DNA from: Desulfobacterales bacterium | Lineage (GTDB): Bacteria > Desulfobacterota > Desulfobacteria > Desulfobacterales > SpSt-501 | Reading direction: 5' to 3' | Assembly: GCA_025454275.1 (NCBI GenBank) | Contig: JALOOS010000107.1 | Span: 1 to 6,867 of the forward strand | DNA length: 6,867 nt | In this document: piece by piece, positions 4,042 to 6,867 of the stretch | Position numbering within the stretch: the first letter of the stretch is position 1 | Layout of the letters: every line of letters starts with the position of its first letter | The notes under the pieces: model-generated | What the model was told of the DNA's origin: nothing | Seen by the model: only the letters and a program-made list of their open reading frames with translations | The model's database searches: none | Translations under genes and position numbers: made by a program

Positions 4042-6330
4042 GTGAAACCCCTTATTCTTCTGACCCTGGGAGCGCTGGTCGTGCTATCGGCGGCCGGCGG
4101 CATCCTTCAGCCGGCCGCTGCCGCCCTCCTGCCCGAGCCGCTCGCCGCGATCGGCCCGGCCGTCGCGGCTGCCATCGCCGCGGGGGAAACCCCCGGTGCC
4201 GTGGTCGTGGTCGGCCACGAGGGCCGGGTGGTCCTGCGGGAAGCCTTCGGCCACCGCCGCCTCGGGCCGCCGCAGCCGATGACGACCGACGCCGTCTTCG
4301 ATGTCGCCTCCCTCACCAAGGTCGTGGCCACCACGACGGCCGTGCTCCAGCTCGTCGAGCAGGGCCGGTTGGAGCTCGATGCCCCGGCTGCCCGCTACTG
4401 GCCGGAGTTCCAGGCCCGCGGCAAGGGGCAAATTACCCTGCGCCAGCTCCTCACGCATTACTCCGGGTTGAGGCCCGGCTTCCTGCCCAAACCGGCCTGG
4501 TCGGGCCATGCCGCCGCTCTGAAAAAAATCCTGGCCGATGGCCCCGCCCACCCGCCGGGCTCCCGCTTCGTCTACAGCGATCTCAACTTCACCATCCTGG
4601 GCGAGCTGGTGCGGCGCGTCTCCGGGGAGCCGTTGGAGGTCTATTGCCGCCGTCACATCTTCGAACCCCTGGGTATGACGGACACGACCTTTAAGCCCCC
4701 GGCCTCCTTACGGCCGCGGCTTGCACCTACCATGGAAGGCAGCGTCGGCGTGGTGCACGACCCGGACACCCGCCGCATGGGCGGAATCTCGGGTGCGGCC
4801 GGGCTGTTCTCCACGGCCGACGATCTCGCCGCCTTCGCCCAGATGATCCTGGACCAGGGCCGTCGCGAGGAGACCCGGATCCTGGGCGCCGCTTCCATCC
4901 GGGAGATGGTTCAGCCCCAGTCGCCTGATGGCAGGCTGCCGGCGCGGGGCCTCGGCTGGGCGGTCCATTCGGCCTCCGGCAACTGGAGCGAACTGCTCCC
5001 GCCGGGTTCCTTCGGCCACAAGGGGTTCACCGGGACCCTGCTCTGGATCGACCCCGCGACCCGGAGCTACCTGATCGTTCTCAGCAACCGGGTCTACCCC
5101 GACGGGGAGGCCCGTGACGGGATGCTGCGGGACAGGCTCTTCTCCCTCGTTGTTCAGGCCACCGGCCGGCCGGACCCGGAGGATGCCCTTTTCGCCGCCA
5201 TCCCGGGGGTCGCGACCGGGATCGACGTTCTGACTGCCCGCAAATTCTCGGCGCTGGCCGGCAAGCGGGTGGGGCTGATCACCAACCACACCGGGCTGGA
5301 TGCCGCCGGCCGCCGGACGATCGATCTCCTGGCCAAGGCGCCCGGGGTCCGGTTGCGGGCGCTCTTCAGCCCCGAGCACGGCCTGTCGGGCAAGGCCGAC
5401 TGGAAGGTGGCCTCGGGCCGGGACGCTTCGACCGATCTGCCGGTCCACAGTCTCTACAGCGGCACCAAGCGGCCGACGCCGGAGATGCTGAAGGGGCTGG
5501 ATGTGCTCGTCTTCGACGTGCAGGATGCGGGCGCGCGATTCTACACCTATATGAGCACGATGGGCTACGCGATGGAGGCGGCGGCGAAGGCGGGCCTGAG
5601 GTTCGTCGTGCTGGACCGGCCCAACCCGATCACGGCCTCGCGGACGGAGGGGCCGGTGCTGGACCCGGATCTCACATCCTTCACCGCCTACTTCCCCCTC
5701 CCGGTGAGACACGGCATGACCCTGGGCGAGCTTGCGCAGATGTTCAACGCGGAGAAGCGGATCGGTGTCAACCTGACGGTGGTGCCGCTCAGGGGCTACC
5801 GGCGGGGAATGTGGTTCGACCAGACCGGCCTTGCCTGGGTGAACCCTTCGCCCAACCTGAAGTCGCTCACCCAGGCCGCCCTCTACCCCGGGGTGGCCCT
5901 CTGCGAAGGGTCGAACGTGAGCGTCGGGCGGGGCACCGCGACCCCTTTCGAGCTCCTCGGCGCCCCCTGGATCGATAGCGAGCAGCTGACGGCCTTTCTG
6001 CAGAGCCGCCCCATCCCCGGGGTACATTTCGAGCCCGCCCGCTTCACCCCCGCCGCGAACCTATTCAAAAACGAGGAGTGCCGCGGGGTTCGCATTGAGC
6101 TGAAAGACCGCGACGCTTTGGAGCCGGTACTTCTGGGCATCGAACTGCTCAGCGCTCTCCAGCGCTTCTATTCCGGCATCTTCAAGCTCGACCCGGCGCT
6201 CTACCTCGTGGGCTCGCGCGCTGTGATCCGGGCCATTGCCGCAGGCGAGCCCCCCGAGGCCATCGCTGCCGCCTGGCAGCCGCAGCTGGAGGAGTTCCGC
6301 CGGAAGAGCAGGCCCTATCTTCTCTATTAG
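4042..6330 (+). CDS. exported fusion: serine beta-lactamase/AmiE-like hydrolase + DUF1343 (NamZ-type exo-N-acetylmuramidase)
   Basis: Encodes 762 residues from GTG. A signal peptide (hydrophobic 3-20, cleavage likely near PAAA, 24-27) is followed by a class C beta-lactamase/S12-type domain at about 33-375. This carries S90-L-T-K93 (nucleophile and general base), Y178-S-D180 in place of YxN, GGISGAAGLFSTADDLAAF (247-265), and H326-K-G328 in place of the usual HTG/KTG, within GHKGFTGT. DUF1343 follows at about 393-762: GIDVL (393-397), GLITNHTG (411-418), FSPEHGLSG (442-450), FDVQDAGARFYTY (491-503), LDRPNPI (524-530), LYPGVALCEGSNVS (614-627), GAPWID (640-645). In B. subtilis the DUF1343 protein NamZ removes non-reducing-end MurNAc from peptidoglycan fragments, and the nearby AmiE, of beta-lactamase-like type, cleaves the MurNAc-peptide amide. 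A bifunctional muropeptide-degrading enzyme is inferred. The start is fixed by the signal peptide; the only AGAGG (4021-4025) is 16 bases away. The first domain could instead be an esterase or DD-peptidase. Confidence 0.93.
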   Translation: MKPLILLTLGALVVLSAAGGILQPAAAALLPEPLAAIGPAVAAAIAAGETPGAVVVVGHEGRVVLREAFGHRRLGPPQPMTTDAVFDVASLTKVVATTTAVLQLVEQGRLELDAPAARYWPEFQARGKGQITLRQLLTHYSGLRPGFLPKPAWSGHAAALKKILADGPAHPPGSRFVYSDLNFTILGELVRRVSGEPLEVYCRRHIFEPLGMTDTTFKPPASLRPRLAPTMEGSVGVVHDPDTRRMGGISGAAGLFSTADDLAAFAQMILDQGRREETRILGAASIREMVQPQSPDGRLPARGLGWAVHSASGNWSELLPPGSFGHKGFTGTLLWIDPATRSYLIVLSNRVYPDGEARDGMLRDRLFSLVVQATGRPDPEDALFAAIPGVATGIDVLTARKFSALAGKRVGLITNHTGLDAAGRRTIDLLAKAPGVRLRALFSPEHGLSGKADWKVASGRDASTDLPVHSLYSGTKRPTPEMLKGLDVLVFDVQDAGARFYTYMSTMGYAMEAAAKAGLRFVVLDRPNPITASRTEGPVLDPDLTSFTAYFPLPVRHGMTLGELAQMFNAEKRIGVNLTVVPLRGYRRGMWFDQTGLAWVNPSPNLKSLTQAALYPGVALCEGSNVSVGRGTATPFELLGAPWIDSEQLTAFLQSRPIPGVHFEPARFTPAANLFKNEECRGVRIELKDRDALEPVLLGIELLSALQRFYSGIFKLDPALYLVGSRAVIRAIAAGEPPEAIAAAWQPQLEEFRRKSRPYLLY

Positions 6331-6434
6331 GGCCATCGACCCGCACGGCCGCTTCATCCGCCATTCGGTTATGTCGACCCACGCCGGAGGACCTTGAAAA
6401 CCGCGTAGATCATCATCGATCCCCCTTCCATTTG
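6331..6434. other. convergent intergenic spacer
   Basis: This is the short gap between the ends of the fusion gene and the minus-strand acetyltransferase. I see no stem followed by a T-run on either strand and no reading frame with recognisable content, so how the two converging transcripts end is not evident. Confidence 0.6.
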
Positions 6435-6867
6435 TCATCGAGAGGTGATTTCTTGTCTTCCATCGACCGTTAACGTCACGAACCGGCGCATCAGAAGGCC
6501 GTTGTAGTAGGAGGAGTCGATCTTCGTATCCCGTTCAAGGAGCGCCAGCCGCTCGAAGCCCGCCGTCTCGTAGAGGCGGATCGCCGGCAGATTGTCTGAA
6601 CGCACCATGAGATAGATGATCTCGATCTCGGGGGAGTGCGACGCCCGCGCGAGCCCTGCCTCAAGAATCAGGCGGCCGAGCCCCCGGCCCCGCGCGGCCG
6701 CGGCCACCCCCATGTTGAGGTCGGCCGTGTGGCGCAACCGGGAGGGGTTCCGCGGCCGGAGGGTCAGGAAGGCCGCCGGCGCCCCGTCGATCTCCGCCGC
6801 CAGCGCCACGGCTCCCGGCAGGCGCTGCAGGGCGGTGATCGCTTCGATAAAATCACCGATGGAGGGG
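6435..6867 (-). CDS. GNAT-family N-acetyltransferase, 5' end outside window
   Basis: The visible 143 C-terminal residues are in frame to the right edge without a stop. An internal GTG at 6809 is not the likely start, because sensible coding (PSIGDFIEAITALQRLPGA) continues upstream of it. The GNAT core is clear: a beta strand with LTLRP and ADLNMGV leads into the acetyl-CoA pyrophosphate-binding motif ARGRGLGRLILEAGL (R-x-x-G-x-G), then IEIIYLMVRSDNLPAIRLYETAGFER, the typical motif B with Asn and Tyr positions used in catalysis and CoA contact. It resembles small-substrate or RimI-like acetyltransferases; the acceptor cannot be read from sequence. It ends with TGA and converges on the fusion gene with no apparent functional link. 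Confidence 0.9.
   Translation of the reverse strand, partial: PSIGDFIEAITALQRLPGAVALAAEIDGAPAAFLTLRPRNPSRLRHTADLNMGVAAAARGRGLGRLILEAGLARASHSPEIEIIYLMVRSDNLPAIRLYETAGFERLALLERDTKIDSSYYNGLLMRRFVTLTVDGRQEITSR

Noticed and set aside
2262..4103. A 613-codon open frame on the minus strand
   Set aside because: It is antisense to the deacetylase, DUF4015 and early fusion genes. Its protein is Arg/Pro/Gly/Asp-rich with no recognisable fold. Long antisense frames are expected in GC-rich coding DNA.
4042..5160. True antibiotic beta-lactamase (resistance gene)
   Set aside because: The second and third motifs (YSD, HKG) and the fusion to a NamZ domain point to cell-wall fragment processing or an esterase/amidase, not beta-lactam resistance.
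4708..6027. A 439-codon open frame on the minus strand
   Set aside because: Antisense shadow of the fusion gene, with low-complexity composition and no motif, while the plus-strand frame carries clear domain signatures.
6351..6434. Possible terminator from GATCATCATCGATC and nearby short repeats
   Set aside because: Stems of only four bases with no T-run on either strand.
6435..6809. GNAT protein as a complete 124-residue gene starting at GTG 6809
   Set aside because: The reading frame continues upstream to the window edge with plausible coding sequence, and there is no ribosome binding site before the GTG. The gene is cut by the edge.

Overview
The window is GC-rich throughout, and its coding frames have strongly G/C-ending codons. 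This fits a free-living, high-GC Gram-negative bacterium. The gene types (stand-alone GAF sensor, OM-type lipoprotein, exported polysaccharide deacetylase, DUF4015 protein, DUF1343/NamZ protein) recall Desulfuromonadales/Geobacter-like 'deltaproteobacteria'. That placement is an inference from gene style only: there is no rRNA, tRNA or other phylogenetic marker here. There are no signs of mobile elements, CRISPR, phage or RNA genes.

Layout. On the minus strand at the left, a tandem-GAF protein (1552 to 506) is followed downstream by a small lipoprotein of unknown function (385 to 11). A divergent control region of about 180 bp (1553-1729) carries two adjacent GC-rich palindromes and separates this pair from a rightward group. 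That group starts with an exported polysaccharide deacetylase (1730-2545). Its 3' end overlaps by 20 bases the start of an exported TIM-barrel glycoside-hydrolase-like protein of the DUF4015 family (2526-3836). A 205-bp spacer with a weak hairpin and a promoter-like sequence precedes a 762-residue exported fusion (4042-6330). This fusion joins a serine beta-lactamase/AmiE-type hydrolase to a DUF1343 (NamZ, exo-N-acetylmuramidase) domain. A convergent GNAT acetyltransferase gene (minus strand, stop at 6435) runs off the right edge, so its start is not in the window.

How they fit together. Three consecutive rightward genes encode exported proteins predicted to act on amino-sugar glycans in the envelope or periplasm. 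The first two look like a two-gene counterpart of the deacetylase-plus-hydrolase architecture known in PgaB. The third joins two activities that in Bacillus subtilis are separate muropeptide-rescue enzymes (AmiE-like and NamZ). The most noteworthy items are the AmiE-like/NamZ fusion with altered second and third serine-hydrolase motifs, the overlapping deacetylase/DUF4015 pair with an altered deacetylase motif 1, and the gapless internal duplication of the GAF protein. All family assignments come from reading motifs in the translated sequence. No database search was run.
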